64,000 bases of DNA. It comes from Bacteroidales bacterium. GTDB lineage: Bacteria > Bacteroidota > Bacteroidia > Bacteroidales > UBA932. A model generated the notes under the pieces. That model was given only the letters and a program-made list of their open reading frames with translations. It did no database searches and was not told where the DNA came from. A program made the position numbers and the translations under genes. Shown here one piece after another: positions 35,446 through 44,861 of this stretch; the first letter of the stretch is position 1, and every line of letters starts with the position of its first letter. The DNA lies in assembly GCA_009774765.1 (NCBI GenBank), contig VSOK01000003.1, forward strand, positions 1 to 64,000, in the 5' to 3' direction.

Positions 35446-36815
35446 TGTATACTCATTCTTATTCTTCTGTTCTGCGGATGAAGATTATTGCATCTTGACC
35501 CGAGATTCTTGACAAATCCGAGAGACAGCCCGTTATAGCAGACCCTGAGATATCCCTTAGGGGCATCAGGCAGGACTATAGTATCCCTGTGCAGGAATGC
35601 CAGCGCAGTCTTAAGGTCAAGTTCCGCGGCAGGAAATGCCTCACCGTCAAGAATAGCGGTCAAGGCCATATCGGCAGAAGGGACCAGATCCTTTCCCTTC
35701 ATCTCCCCTACCGCGCATCCCGTCCTGATAGGACGGACAGCTTCACTGACAAAATCAATCTCATCAGCAATGACTTCAGGACATACAACCTCAAGATTCC
35801 CGGCCTGTCTTATAGATACCGGAACTGAAAAAAGATTTTCAATCCCCTTATATGCACCCTTCTGCTTTCTCCCTACGGATGAATTTCTCTTCATACGCAA
35901 TACGTCCGTCTCCCCGTTCTTGAGAACAGCGGCACAATACTGTCCTTCTCCAGGGACAAAACCGGGAACAAGAGCGTATCCGCAGTCCGTCTTTATGACT
36001 CCTGGAAAATCCAGATCAGTCATCAACGGCACGGAATCGAAATTCTCTGAAATCCAACTGATATTCATATCGTTCTCATACCTGTTGAACGTACAGGTGG
36101 AATAAATCAGCACCCCGTCACCGCATAGTGCCGGCCAGATGTCCGCTACAATCCTCCTCTGCCTCGAGCTGCACAGGTCCACATTATCCTTCGACCATTG
36201 CGCCACAGCCTGTTCATCCTTTCTGAACATACCTTCACCCGAACACGGCATATCCGCTACAATTATATCAAAATAGCCTTTAAGACGGGCAAAGGCAGCC
36301 GGATCGGCATTCGTCACAACAACATTGGGGTCACCCCACAAAGCCACATTGTCCGCAAGTACGCCCGCTCTGGCCTTCATCACCTCGTTCGAGACAAGTA
36401 TGAAGGAATCATCGCATAAAAGACGCAGAGAAGCGGCAAGGTCAGTCGTCTTTCCTCCAGGAGCCGCACAAAGGTCAAGAACCCTCAATGGGCGGCCAAG
36501 CCCTGAAAATCTACCGGCTGCAACCCTACGGAACATTTCTCCGACAAACATAGAAGATGAATCCTGTACATAGTACGCCCCGCAGTGCAGCAGAGGATCA
36601 AGAGTAAATACAGGACGCCTGTCCAGCAGGAATCCGTAACGGCTCCACGGGACCTCCTCAAGCCCGCATCCGAAATGCGTGGCAGAAGACAGCTTGGAAG
36701 GGTTCAGACGTACTGATACGGAAGCCGGCTCATCAAATGCCGAGAAAGCGACAGCCGCCTTTTCAGCCCCTATCGCTTCCTCAAGATATTCTTTGAAACA
36801 TTTGTCTATATTCAT
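35442..36815 (-). CDS. NOL1/NOP2/Sun-family RNA (cytosine-C5) methyltransferase
   Basis: 457 residues. SAM site VLDLCAAPGGKTTDLAASL near residue 108, DMPCSGEGMFRKDEQ near 187 and the second catalytic cysteine in YSTCTFNRYEND near 236 are all present. The C-terminal part (RKQKGAYKGIENLFSVPVSI...) resembles the PUA-like extension of RsmF-type 16S rRNA methyltransferases. It overlaps the SRPBCC gene by 4 bp upstream and the TPR gene downstream. Confidence 0.88.
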   Translation of the reverse strand: MNIDKCFKEYLEEAIGAEKAAVAFSAFDEPASVSVRLNPSKLSSATHFGCGLEEVPWSRYGFLLDRRPVFTLDPLLHCGAYYVQDSSSMFVGEMFRRVAAGRFSGLGRPLRVLDLCAAPGGKTTDLAASLRLLCDDSFILVSNEVMKARAGVLADNVALWGDPNVVVTNADPAAFARLKGYFDIIVADMPCSGEGMFRKDEQAVAQWSKDNVDLCSSRQRRIVADIWPALCGDGVLIYSTCTFNRYENDMNISWISENFDSVPLMTDLDFPGVIKTDCGYALVPGFVPGEGQYCAAVLKNGETDVLRMKRNSSVGRKQKGAYKGIENLFSVPVSIRQAGNLEVVCPEVIADEIDFVSEAVRPIRTGCAVGEMKGKDLVPSADMALTAILDGEAFPAAELDLKTALAFLHRDTIVLPDAPKGYLRVCYNGLSLGFVKNLGSRCNNLHPQNRRIRMSIQ

Positions 36816-37270
36816 TTCCCGAATCCTTCCGGATACATTGAAGGGTCTATCCCCTCGGGCATCCTTCCTTCCGAGACCGCCGCAAGTCCGTCCACCATCC
36901 TGTCAAGACCTTCCTGCAGTTTCGAGCCGAGCATCATCTTCATCATAAGATTCAGGTCAGCCGACAGCTCAATCGAAAAATCCGTCTTGTCAGGCTCCCC
37001 GGTGGAGTCGAAGTGCATTGATACGGTAAAATTGAACGGTGCTCCATTGTCGACAAAATCAATCCTCGAATACGGGACCCTTTCAGATATCCTCACCCCG
37101 ATATTGAATCCCTGCACGACAGCGGTTATAGTGTCATAATCAGCCGTAATCCCCTGCCTTTTGTCCTCCGGGACAAACTGCAGAAAGTTCCGCATATCCA
37201 CAAACGCCATATAAAGCATATACGGAGCTTTCGAGACGACAGCGTGCTTGCTTTTGATTTCAGTCCTCAT
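36812..37270 (-). CDS. SRPBCC-fold protein
   Basis: 152 residues with the START/polyketide-cyclase-like order of strands and a final helix: KSKHAVVSKAPYMLYMAFVD at the start, NFLQFVPEDKRQG, and the long C-terminal helix LNLMMKMMLGSKLQEGLDRM. It binds a hydrophobic ligand in other families; ligand unknown here. It lies 12 bp after pyrE in the same direction. Confidence 0.7.
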   Translation of the reverse strand: MRTEIKSKHAVVSKAPYMLYMAFVDMRNFLQFVPEDKRQGITADYDTITAVVQGFNIGVRISERVPYSRIDFVDNGAPFNFTVSMHFDSTGEPDKTDFSIELSADLNLMMKMMLGSKLQEGLDRMVDGLAAVSEGRMPEGIDPSMYPEGFGK

Positions 37271-37282
37271 AACTCCCGTCCG

Positions 37283-37918
37283 TTACTCCTGTCCCCAAGT
37301 AGAAGGGGAATATCTCCACTCCTTGAGAAGTCCTATATCCGAGTCCTTTATATATCCTGTCTCACTTGCGACCTCCACAAGGGCATCATAGTTGGTCAGG
37401 GTGTTCAGTTCGACATTTGCATTCTCGAATGCACGTCTTGAAACATTGAAATTGTATGAGAATATGGCTACCATACCCATAACCTCAGCACCCGACTTGT
37501 TGAGCGCGTCAACCGCCGCAAGGCTGCTCATTCCAGTAGAGATGAGATCCTCCACCACAACGACTTTGGACCCTTCAGCCAGGATGCCTTCAATCTGCGA
37601 ACCTGTACCGTGGTCCTTCGGCTTAGGTCTTACGTATATGAAAGGTTTTCCGAGGAAATGCGCAATCAGCATTCCGTGCGCTATAGCACCCGTAGCCACA
37701 CCGGCTATGACATCAGCGTCAGGATACCTGCTGTTGATATTGTCAGCCATCCATCTGCACACCTGTTCACGCAGCTGCGGGTATGAAAGTATCCTTCTGT
37801 TATCGCAATATATAGGCGAACGCCATCCTGAAGCCCAGGTGAACGGATTGTCCGGACGAAGCATCACGGCCTTTATTTCAAGCAGTGATTTTGCCACTGT
37901 TCTCTCTATTGATTCCAT
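37283..37918 (-). CDS. pyrE: Orotate phosphoribosyltransferase
   Basis: Makes OMP from orotate and PRPP in pyrimidine synthesis. 211 residues with FTWASGWRSPIYCDNR near 27, GVATGAIAHGMLIAHFLGKP, the lysine loop VRPKPKDHGTGSQIEG near 100 and the PRPP motif VVVVEDLISTGMSSL near 122. ATG 37918 is chosen; the longer frame to 37966 reads through the promoter. Confidence 0.93.
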   Translation of the reverse strand: MESIERTVAKSLLEIKAVMLRPDNPFTWASGWRSPIYCDNRRILSYPQLREQVCRWMADNINSRYPDADVIAGVATGAIAHGMLIAHFLGKPFIYVRPKPKDHGTGSQIEGILAEGSKVVVVEDLISTGMSSLAAVDALNKSGAEVMGMVAIFSYNFNVSRRAFENANVELNTLTNYDALVEVASETGYIKDSDIGLLKEWRYSPSTWGQE

Positions 37919-37951
37919 AAATTTATTGGTTAATAATTCATATCTTCTGCC

Positions 37952-37978
37952 TATCTTTGCAGGCATCTTGCAAAGATA
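37952..37978. promoter_or_regulatory. Face-to-face promoters of pyrE and the NUDIX gene
   Basis: TATCTTTGCA (37952-37961) and TGCAAAGATA (37969-37978) form a perfect 10-bp inverted repeat with a 7-bp centre. Each half is a TATCTTTG -7 box, the left one firing right (NUDIX) and the right one firing left (pyrE). The two start sites fall within a few bases of each other. Confidence 0.65.
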
Positions 37979-37998
37979 ATAAAATAAATTGTATTTAT

Positions 37999-38610
37999 AT
38001 GCACAGGATATACTTCGAAAAGAGATGTATAATTATCTGTCAGCCACACGAGCAGGCACTGACCGACCCCAATGCCGTACAGTTCTGCCCAGGAGACAGG
38101 ATAGACCTCCATACCCTCGTCGGGATGTTCGAAACTTCAGACAGCCTGCGCAGAATATATATACCTACATGCGACACGGAGACTGCATATAAAAGAATCT
38201 GCTCCGAATTTGTAGAAGTGAATGCAGGAGGAGGACTCGTATCCAACAGAAGAGGCGACTTTCTTCTCATAAGGCGCAACGGACTATGGGACCTGCCCAA
38301 AGGGCACCAGGAGGCCGGGGAAGACATCAGCACCACGGCATTGAGGGAAGTGCAGGAGGAGACGGGAATAAACCTTCTCGAGCTCAAGGACCTTATCTGC
38401 ATCACAGACCACTGCTACAGACGCGACGGCAAATGGCATCTGAAACACACATACTGGTACAATATGCTGTACAATGACCCTACAGACCTGACGCCCCAGA
38501 AAGAGGAGGACATATCCAAGGCCGCATGGGTCGCCAAATCAAGCCTGCCTCCTTTTCTGCACAATACATTTCCGTCCATCGTGGAGGTTTTCAGGGAGGC
38601 AAAAGTATAA
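37999..38610 (+). CDS. NUDIX hydrolase
   Basis: 203 residues from ATG 37999. The NUDIX box is complete near residue 100: GHQEAGEDISTTALREVQEE TG, preceded by GLWDLPK. The N-terminal 70 residues (IYFEKRCIIICQPHEQAL...) are an extra domain before the GGGLVSNRRGDFLLIRR strand. It hydrolyses a nucleoside diphosphate derivative; substrate unknown. Divergent from pyrE. Confidence 0.85.
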   Translation: MHRIYFEKRCIIICQPHEQALTDPNAVQFCPGDRIDLHTLVGMFETSDSLRRIYIPTCDTETAYKRICSEFVEVNAGGGLVSNRRGDFLLIRRNGLWDLPKGHQEAGEDISTTALREVQEETGINLLELKDLICITDHCYRRDGKWHLKHTYWYNMLYNDPTDLTPQKEEDISKAAWVAKSSLPPFLHNTFPSIVEVFREAKV

Positions 38611-38701
38611 TTTTCACAAAATTTCAGGCAGAGTGAAACAAATTGCAGAAAAAACCGTATAATGTTATGTACTGTCTAAACCAAAAAGAAGTTATTGCAT
38701 T

Positions 38702-39751
38702 ATGAAACTTTCGCAGTTTAATTTTAACCTGACAAAAGACAAAGTAGCATCAGAGCCGCCGAGATGGCGTGATGACTGCAAACTTATGGTCCTTCACAAG
38801 GACACCGGAGAAATCGAACACAAGATATTCAAAGACATAATAGAATATTTCGGCAAAGGGGATACTTTTGTACTGAATGACACAAAGGTTTTTCCTGCAC
38901 GCCTGTACGGCAACAAAGAGAAGACAGGTGCCGACATCGAGGTATTCCTCTTGAGGGAACTCAACCGCGAGCAGAGGCTTTGGGATGTCATTGTGGACCC
39001 TGCAAGAAAAATCCGTATCGGAAACAAGCTGTATTTCGGTGAGGACGAGAACCTTGTAGCCGAAGTCATCGACAACACCACATCCCGCGGAAGAACCCTG
39101 AGGTTCCTGTACGACGGGCCATACGAGGAATTCAAGGAGACATTGTTCAGCCTCGGAGAGCCTCCTGTGCCAAAATGGGTAAAAGAAAAGGTGACAGAGG
39201 AAGATGTGGAGAATTTCCAGACGATCTTCGCTGCCCACGAAGGAGCCGTATCCGCACCGGCGGCCGGTCTCCATTTCAGCAGGGAGCTGTTCAACAGGAT
39301 GATTCTCAAAGACATCAACAAAGCATTCATCACCCTGCACATGGGTATCGGACATTTCAGGTCCGTAGACGTGGAAGACCTTTCGAAACACAAGATGGAT
39401 TCGGAAAGGCTTATCATCACACCCGAAGCGGCCGATATCATCAACAGCACAAAAGCGGCTAAACACAAGGTCGTGGCTGTCGGAGTGACTGTAATCCGCG
39501 GTCTTGAAGCATACTACACCACAAACGACGAGGTCATCGCATTTGACGGATGGACAAACAAATTCATTTTCCCTCCGTACAGGTTCGCGATTCCGGACGC
39601 CATAGTATCAAACTTCCATCTGCCATGCTCTACAATGCTGATGTCGGTTGCCGCTTTCGGAGGATATGAGAACGTTATGAAAGCCTACGGCGTGGCCCTT
39701 AAAGAAGGCTACAAGTTCGGTCCTTACGGAGACGCTATGCTTATATTGTAA
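38702..39751 (+). CDS. queA: tRNA preQ1(34) S-adenosylmethionine ribosyltransferase-isomerase
   Basis: Adds the ribosyl part of SAM to preQ1 in tRNA during queuosine synthesis. 349 residues, the usual length: [20 protein letters not shown] near residue 56, [16 protein letters not shown] near 178, [18 protein letters not shown] and the C-terminal [18 protein letters not shown] followed by [16 protein letters not shown]. The ATG opens [10 protein letters not shown] as in homologues. Confidence 0.94.
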   Translation: MKLSQFNFNLTKDKVASEPPRWRDDCKLMVLHKDTGEIEHKIFKDIIEYFGKGDTFVLNDTKVFPARLYGNKEKTGADIEVFLLRELNREQRLWDVIVDPARKIRIGNKLYFGEDENLVAEVIDNTTSRGRTLRFLYDGPYEEFKETLFSLGEPPVPKWVKEKVTEEDVENFQTIFAAHEGAVSAPAAGLHFSRELFNRMILKDINKAFITLHMGIGHFRSVDVEDLSKHKMDSERLIITPEAADIINSTKAAKHKVVAVGVTVIRGLEAYYTTNDEVIAFDGWTNKFIFPPYRFAIPDAIVSNFHLPCSTMLMSVAAFGGYENVMKAYGVALKEGYKFGPYGDAMLIL

Positions 39752-39786
39752 AATTTCCTCAAAAAGAGAAAATATCATAAAAAACA

Positions 39787-39827
39787 GAAAAACCGCCTGC
39801 AGGGAAGTTCCCCGCAGGCGGTTTTTC
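39787..39827 (+). terminator. Terminator after queA
   Basis: GAAAAACCGCCTGC (39787-39800) pairs with GCAGGCGGTTTTTC (39814-39827) around a 13-nt loop, with a T-run in the descending arm. Classic intrinsic terminator. Confidence 0.88.
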
Positions 39828-39874
39828 TTTCATATTGACATACTTTTGCATTCGACCAATACACAAAGTAGCCT

Positions 39875-41032
39875 ATGTATGATGAAAAGATTTGCAGATA
39901 CACGCTGAACAGGATATTCGGATACAGGCCCAAAATCGCTCACGCTCTGGTCGACAGCATAGGATCGGCATCGGAAGTGTTCAGAATCGGGTCCACGAGA
40001 CTCAAAGAGATGCTTCCATACACAAAAGACATCTGCCTTCTGTCCGACAGCGAATACGAGAAATCGCACATAGAACTGAAAAGGCTTGAAGCGGCAGGCA
40101 TCAGGTTCATCTGCAACGACGACGCTTTCTTCCCTGCCCTGCTGAAAGAATGTGAAGACCACCCTATGGGCCTGTATGTCAGGAGCGAAAGTCCATTCCG
40201 CGAAATTTTCACAGAATGCACAAACATAGCAGTCATCGGGACACGGGACATCTCACCATACGGCAGGGAATGGTGCGAAAGAATCGTCTCCTCCCTGCCC
40301 GGAACAAGCCCGGAGACGGCTGTCATAAGCGGCCTTGCGATCGGCACCGACATAACAGCACACAGGACGGCATTGAAAAAGGGAGTGCGGACAATAGCCG
40401 TCATCCCTACCGGAATAGACGGAATATATCCATACAGACATCTCTCTGAAGCGGAACGCATTGCCTCCTCACCAGGATGCGCCATCATCACGGACTACCC
40501 TCCGCAGACAAAAGCATTGAAGATCAATTTCCTGAGACGGAACAGAATAATTGCCGGTCTATGCAGGGCGACAATACTTGTCGAATCAAAAGTCAAAGGA
40601 GGAGGAATGACAACGGCACGGCTCGCATTCTCCTACTCAAGGGATGTATACGCGCTTCCCGGAAGGGCGGACGACATCAGGTCACAAGGATGCAATCTCC
40701 TCATCAAGGAAAAAATCGCCGAGCCGATCTTTTCCGAACAGGCACTTCTGGAAAGCCTTTCCCTGCAGAAAGCCATAGAAAGCGACAGAAATGACGCATA
40801 CGGGAAAGACACTTTCACAAAAATGTATTCGGGGACACTGGACAGCAGTTCCATAGATATCCTGTCGAGAATAGTGCTTGCCATAAAAAACCGGCGCGGC
40901 ATCACAATAGAAGAAACGGCGCAGAGACTCGGTATAAGCTACAGGCAGACTTCAGAGCTCGTGTGCCTGCTGGAGTGCGACGGCATAATATCCACAGACC
41001 TTATGCAAAGGTGCTTCATCAAACTGCAATGA
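39875..41032 (+). CDS. dprA: DNA-processing protein DprA/Smf
   Basis: Loads RecA on incoming single-stranded DNA. 385 residues: an N-terminal helical domain, the Rossmann-like core with AVIGTRDISPYGREWCE near residue 115, VISGLAIGTDITAHRTALKK near 151, LRRNRIIAGLC near 220 and ALPGRADDIRSQGCNLLI near 260, and a C-terminal winged-helix (ITIEETAQRLGISYRQTSEL). A TACTTTTG box at 39840-39847 may be its promoter. Confidence 0.92.
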   Translation: MYDEKICRYTLNRIFGYRPKIAHALVDSIGSASEVFRIGSTRLKEMLPYTKDICLLSDSEYEKSHIELKRLEAAGIRFICNDDAFFPALLKECEDHPMGLYVRSESPFREIFTECTNIAVIGTRDISPYGREWCERIVSSLPGTSPETAVISGLAIGTDITAHRTALKKGVRTIAVIPTGIDGIYPYRHLSEAERIASSPGCAIITDYPPQTKALKINFLRRNRIIAGLCRATILVESKVKGGGMTTARLAFSYSRDVYALPGRADDIRSQGCNLLIKEKIAEPIFSEQALLESLSLQKAIESDRNDAYGKDTFTKMYSGTLDSSSIDILSRIVLAIKNRRGITIEETAQRLGISYRQTSELVCLLECDGIISTDLMQRCFIKLQ

Positions 41033-41094
41033 ACAAAAATCAACGATTAAAAATAAATTGTAAATTTGCGTCCTGTTGCATATAAACCGCCGGA

Positions 41095-41868
41095 ATGACA
41101 AATTTTATAGACACCCATACACATCTTTATGACGAGGCATTCGCGGAGGATGCCGACGCCGCAATTGAAAGGGCAATAGACGCAGGAGTCACCAAAATGG
41201 TGTTCCCTGACATAGACAGTTCATCAAGAAAAGCGATGTTTGAACTTTCCTCACGGCACGAAGGTACCGTATTCCCCTGTCTCGGACTTCATCCGACATC
41301 AGTGGGAGCAGGATGGGAGCAGGAATATTCGGATATGCTCGGTGAAGTCAGCCGCCACAAGATCATTGCTATCGGAGAAACAGGAATAGACTGCTACTGG
41401 TCAAAAGAATTCATCGGACAGCAGAAAGAGGTTTTCCGGCTTCAGCTCGAGATAGCCTCAAAGATGGACCTCCCGGTCATAATACATTCAAGGGAGTCCA
41501 CTGAAATAATCTTTGACATACTTGAAGGATTCAAGGGAGCAGGGCTGCGCGGAGTCTTCCACGCATTCAGCGGCAGCTATGAGACATTCGAACGCTTCTC
41601 TGCATACGGAGACTGGTACGTCGGCATCGGAGGCGTATTGACATACAAGAAGGCATCAATCGCCGAGACTATAAAAAGAATACCGCTTGAAAGAATACTG
41701 ACAGAGACGGACTCGCCGTACCTGACGCCTGTCCCACACAGGGGGCAGCGCAATGAAAGCAGCTATATCCCACTGATAGCGGAGAAGATAGCGGCCCAGA
41801 AAGGCACAAGCATCGAAAATGTGGCCGAGACCACATACAGGAACGCACAAAACTTATTCAGGATATGA
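41095..41868 (+). CDS. TatD-family metal-dependent DNase
   Basis: 257 residues with all TatD motifs: DTHTHLYDEAF at the start, CLGLHPTSVG, AIGETGIDCYW near 97, PVIIHSRES near 130, GVFHAFSGSY and LTETDSPYLTPVPHRGQRNE near 200. Metal-dependent 3'-5' nuclease or deacylase in related proteins. A TAAATTTG box about 30 bp upstream suggests its own promoter; the stop overlaps the asparaginase ATG by 4 bp. Confidence 0.9.
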   Translation: MTNFIDTHTHLYDEAFAEDADAAIERAIDAGVTKMVFPDIDSSSRKAMFELSSRHEGTVFPCLGLHPTSVGAGWEQEYSDMLGEVSRHKIIAIGETGIDCYWSKEFIGQQKEVFRLQLEIASKMDLPVIIHSRESTEIIFDILEGFKGAGLRGVFHAFSGSYETFERFSAYGDWYVGIGGVLTYKKASIAETIKRIPLERILTETDSPYLTPVPHRGQRNESSYIPLIAEKIAAQKGTSIENVAETTYRNAQNLFRI

Positions 41869-42917
41869 AAAACAACAAATCCGCAGACAAGGCCTCCATT
41901 CTGATAATATACACCGGAGGTACAATAGGGATGAAACAGGACCCTTCAGACCTTACCCTGAAGCCGTTTGATTTCAGCCAGATATTGGACGAAGCACCGG
42001 AGCTGGGGAAATTCGCCTGCCGGATCGACACCTATACATTCAATCCGATAATAGACTCTTCAGATGTAGAGCCGGCCTTATGGCAGCAGCTGGCTCAGCT
42101 GATATACGACAGGTATGACGAACACGACGGCTTTGTCATCCTGCACGGCACGGACACTATGGCATATTCCGCCTCCGCCCTGAGCTTTATGCTTGAAGGA
42201 CTGACCAAACCGGTGATTTTCACCGGGAGCCAGCTTCCCATCGGAGTTCCGAGAACCGACGGACGCGAGAATCTCATATCATCGGTAGAGATAGCCGCGG
42301 CAAAAGACGGCGAAGGGCACGCGCTCGTGCCCGAAGTCTGCATCTGTTTCGACAATATGCTGATGAGAGGCAACAGGACCACTAAAGTAAATTCAGACAA
42401 CTTCAGGGCATTCAGGTCAGAGAACCTTCCTCCGCTCGCGGAGGCCGGCATCAGCATAAGATACAACACTTCTCTCATAAGAAAGCCGGAAGACTGGTCA
42501 CGGCCGCTCACCCTGCACAAAGACCTTGACACACGTGTGTCGATTCTCAAGATACACCCTGGAATAACCCCGCAGGTGGTCAGGAACATCCTGCTCGGAG
42601 ACCAGACAAGAGCCGTGATACTTGAAACATACGGCTCAGGGAACGCGCCTTGCAAAGAATGGTTCATCTCAATAGTAAAGGAAGCCGCCAATTCCGGAAA
42701 AATCCTTATGAATGTGACCCAATGCCTTGGAGGAAGCGTAAATATGGACATCTACGCAAACGGCAAAACGCTAAAGGAAGCCGGCGTGCTGAACGGGTAT
42801 GACAGCACTACAGAAAGCGCGCTCGCAAAGTTGTTTCACCTTATGGGAAGGGGCGAAAACAACACCTGGGTCAAAACACATCTGGAGCTTGACCTAAGAG
42901 GTGAAATATCAAAATAA
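41865..42917 (+). CDS. ansA: Type I L-asparaginase
   Basis: Hydrolyses asparagine to aspartate and ammonia. 350 residues with first catalytic Thr in IIYTGGTIGMKQ near residue 17, the second in HGTDTMAYSASALSF near 94, and SQLPIGVPRTDGRENLISS near 121. No signal peptide, so it is the cytoplasmic type. Translated with the TatD gene through an ATGA overlap. Confidence 0.9.
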   Translation: MKNNKSADKASILIIYTGGTIGMKQDPSDLTLKPFDFSQILDEAPELGKFACRIDTYTFNPIIDSSDVEPALWQQLAQLIYDRYDEHDGFVILHGTDTMAYSASALSFMLEGLTKPVIFTGSQLPIGVPRTDGRENLISSVEIAAAKDGEGHALVPEVCICFDNMLMRGNRTTKVNSDNFRAFRSENLPPLAEAGISIRYNTSLIRKPEDWSRPLTLHKDLDTRVSILKIHPGITPQVVRNILLGDQTRAVILETYGSGNAPCKEWFISIVKEAANSGKILMNVTQCLGGSVNMDIYANGKTLKEAGVLNGYDSTTESALAKLFHLMGRGENNTWVKTHLELDLRGEISK

Positions 42918-42920
42918 TTA

Positions 42921-42949
42921 TTGCCATGTGAAAATTAATTGCTAAATTG
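42921..42949 (+). promoter_or_regulatory. Promoter of the exbB cluster
   Basis: TTG (42921-42923), 19 bp, TAAATTG (42943-42949). This gives a leader of roughly 90 nt, A/T-rich and without an obvious hairpin, before exbB. Confidence 0.5.
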
Positions 42950-43044
42950 CACCGGATTTAGGGAGTGTAACAAAGGCACTTGTTCTAATTCGAATAATTT
43001 AAAAACAATTTAATACATTATTAATTAAACACACAAAAACAATT

Positions 43045-43824
43045 ATGAAAAAATTTTTCATGTTTTTGGCAGTTATCGGCCTCACAGCCATTTCTGCGCA
43101 GTACGCAGCCGCTCAGGACGCAGAGGCTGCTTCAGAGACAACCGTAGCGGCGGCTGAGACTGTTGACCCGTTCAATGCCCCAGCTGAAGAAGTTCCTTTC
43201 CACCAGGCTCTCAAGACAAAATTCATCGAGGGTGGTGCAGGCTTCATGTCACTCGTTATCATCTGTCTTATTCTCGGTCTTGCTCTCTGCATCGAGAGGA
43301 TTCTCTATCTGTCATTGTCAAAGACAAACACAAAGAAACTCCTTGCTGCAATTGAGGAAGCTCTTCAGAATGGCGGCGTAGAGGCTGCAAAAGAGGTTTG
43401 CCGCAACACACGCGGACCAGTGGCAAGCATTTTCTACCAGGGTCTTCTCCGTATGGACCAGGGTATCGAGGTTGTCGAGAAGACAGTCGTTTCCTACGGT
43501 TCTGTACAGATGAGCCAGATGGAAAGCGGTCTTTCCTGGATTTCCCTCTTCATCGCTATCGCACCTTCTCTCGGATTCTTGGGAACCGTTATCGGTATGA
43601 TCCAGGCATTCGACGCTATCCAGGCTGCAGGTGATATTTCTCCAAACGTTGTTGCAGGAGGTATGAAAGTCGCTTTGATCACTACTGTCGGTGGTTTGAT
43701 CGTTGCCGTTATCCTTCAGATTTTCTACAACTACATCCTTTCAAAGATCGACGGTCTTACAATCGATATGGAGGATGCTTCCATCTCATTGGTGGATACA
43801 CTGGTTAAATATCAGAATAAATAA
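43045..43824 (+). CDS. exbB: ExbB/TolQ/MotA-family proton channel protein
   Basis: 259 residues: signal-like N-terminus (MKKFFMFLAVIGLTAIS...), a membrane segment (FMSLVIICLILGLALCIERI), a cytoplasmic loop, and the paired membrane segments of the ExbB/TolQ core (LSWISLFIAIAPSLGFLGTV, then IGMIQAFDAI and MKVALITTVGGLIVAVILQI). It forms the motor with the ExbD proteins downstream and powers TonB-dependent uptake, such as the SusC transporter in this window. Codon use here is richer in T-ending codons than in neighbours, fitting high expression. Confidence 0.9.
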   Translation: MKKFFMFLAVIGLTAISAQYAAAQDAEAASETTVAAAETVDPFNAPAEEVPFHQALKTKFIEGGAGFMSLVIICLILGLALCIERILYLSLSKTNTKKLLAAIEEALQNGGVEAAKEVCRNTRGPVASIFYQGLLRMDQGIEVVEKTVVSYGSVQMSQMESGLSWISLFIAIAPSLGFLGTVIGMIQAFDAIQAAGDISPNVVAGGMKVALITTVGGLIVAVILQIFYNYILSKIDGLTIDMEDASISLVDTLVKYQNK

Positions 43825-43832
43825 TTAGTACA

Positions 43833-44261
43833 ATGTATCAAAAGGTCATAAAATATATTTCTTGGGCATTGCTTATCGTCAGCGTTGTCATTGGAGTCCT
43901 CGGTTTCGCAATCGGGTTCAACACCAGTGATGCTGTAGCGGTTGACACTTTGCTCTACTGGGCGTACGCTATGGTCGGCGCGGCTCTGGCAGCGATCATT
44001 CTGATCGGCATTTATGTCGGAGCGACCAACAATCCTAAGGGACTGCTCAAAACAGCTCTCGTAGTAATAGGATTCGCTGCCATCATAGCTGTCGCATACC
44101 TTGTCGCACCGGGCGCAGACGCCGTGGGATACAACGGAGAACAGCCAAGTGCAGTAACTCTCAAATTCACTGATACGATCCTTATCCTTACATACCTTTC
44201 CTGCGGTCTTGCCGTTTTGTCAATCATTGCAGGAGCTGTAGTGGGAGCTTTTCGTAAATAA
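43833..44261 (+). CDS. Small membrane protein of the Exb cluster
   Basis: 142 residues with four hydrophobic segments (ALLIVSVVIGVLGFAIGF; AYAMVGAALAAIILIGIYVG; GLLKTALVVIGFAAIIAVAY; TYLSCGLAVLSIIAGAVVGA). It sits between exbB and exbD, an arrangement common in Bacteroidales. It is not an ExbB or ExbD paralogue, and its role in the complex is unknown. Confidence 0.75.
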   Translation: MYQKVIKYISWALLIVSVVIGVLGFAIGFNTSDAVAVDTLLYWAYAMVGAALAAIILIGIYVGATNNPKGLLKTALVVIGFAAIIAVAYLVAPGADAVGYNGEQPSAVTLKFTDTILILTYLSCGLAVLSIIAGAVVGAFRK

Positions 44262-44270
44262 CCAAGCATT

Positions 44271-44846
44271 ATGGCAAAAAAGACACCTGAAATAAATTCA
44301 AGTTCAACGGCGGATATTGCATTCCTCCTGCTTTGCTACTTCCTGATGACCACTACAATGGGTCAGGATTCAGGTCTGCAGCGCCGTCTTCCTCCTATGC
44401 CTGACAAAAACCAGCAAGTGGAGGACCAGAAGGTTAATCGCCGCAACATCATCGTTGTGAAGATTAACTCTGCCGACAGGCTTCTTGCCGGCAATGAACC
44501 GATGGATGTCAGCCAGCTGAAGGACAAAATCAAAGAATTCCTTAATAACCCTGCAAACGACCCTAACCTCCCGGAAAAAAGTCCTAAGGAGATTGAAGGA
44601 TTCGGAGTATTTGAAGTTTCAAAAGGAGTCATTTCACTCCAGAACGACCGCGGTACAAGCTACCAGGCATACATAGCCGTACAGAACGAGCTTGTAAAGG
44701 CGATCAACGAACTTCGTGACGATTTCTGCCTTTCACATTATGGAAAGGTCTACAGCAAACTCGACGAAGAGAAACAGAAAATCGCCAGGGAAGCCATTCC
44801 TCAGAACATATCTGAGGCAGAACCTAAGGATATAAACAAAAGATAA
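44271..44846 (+). CDS. exbD: ExbD-family protein, first copy
   Basis: 191 residues. The single membrane segment near the start follows the ExbD pattern STADIAFLLLCYFLMTTTMG with the conserved Asp, then a periplasmic domain. A proline/glutamine-rich stretch (QRRLPPMPDKNQQVEDQ) follows the membrane. The domain is longer than in classic ExbD (about 140). It lies 9 bp after the small membrane protein gene. Confidence 0.85.
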   Translation: MAKKTPEINSSSTADIAFLLLCYFLMTTTMGQDSGLQRRLPPMPDKNQQVEDQKVNRRNIIVVKINSADRLLAGNEPMDVSQLKDKIKEFLNNPANDPNLPEKSPKEIEGFGVFEVSKGVISLQNDRGTSYQAYIAVQNELVKAINELRDDFCLSHYGKVYSKLDEEKQKIAREAIPQNISEAEPKDINKR

Positions 44847-44861
44847 AGAAAGGAGATAATT

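Noticed and set aside
38750..39466. Antisense open frames of 224-238 codons inside queA
   Set aside because: They mirror the reading of a certain gene and have no family features; they arise from codon bias.
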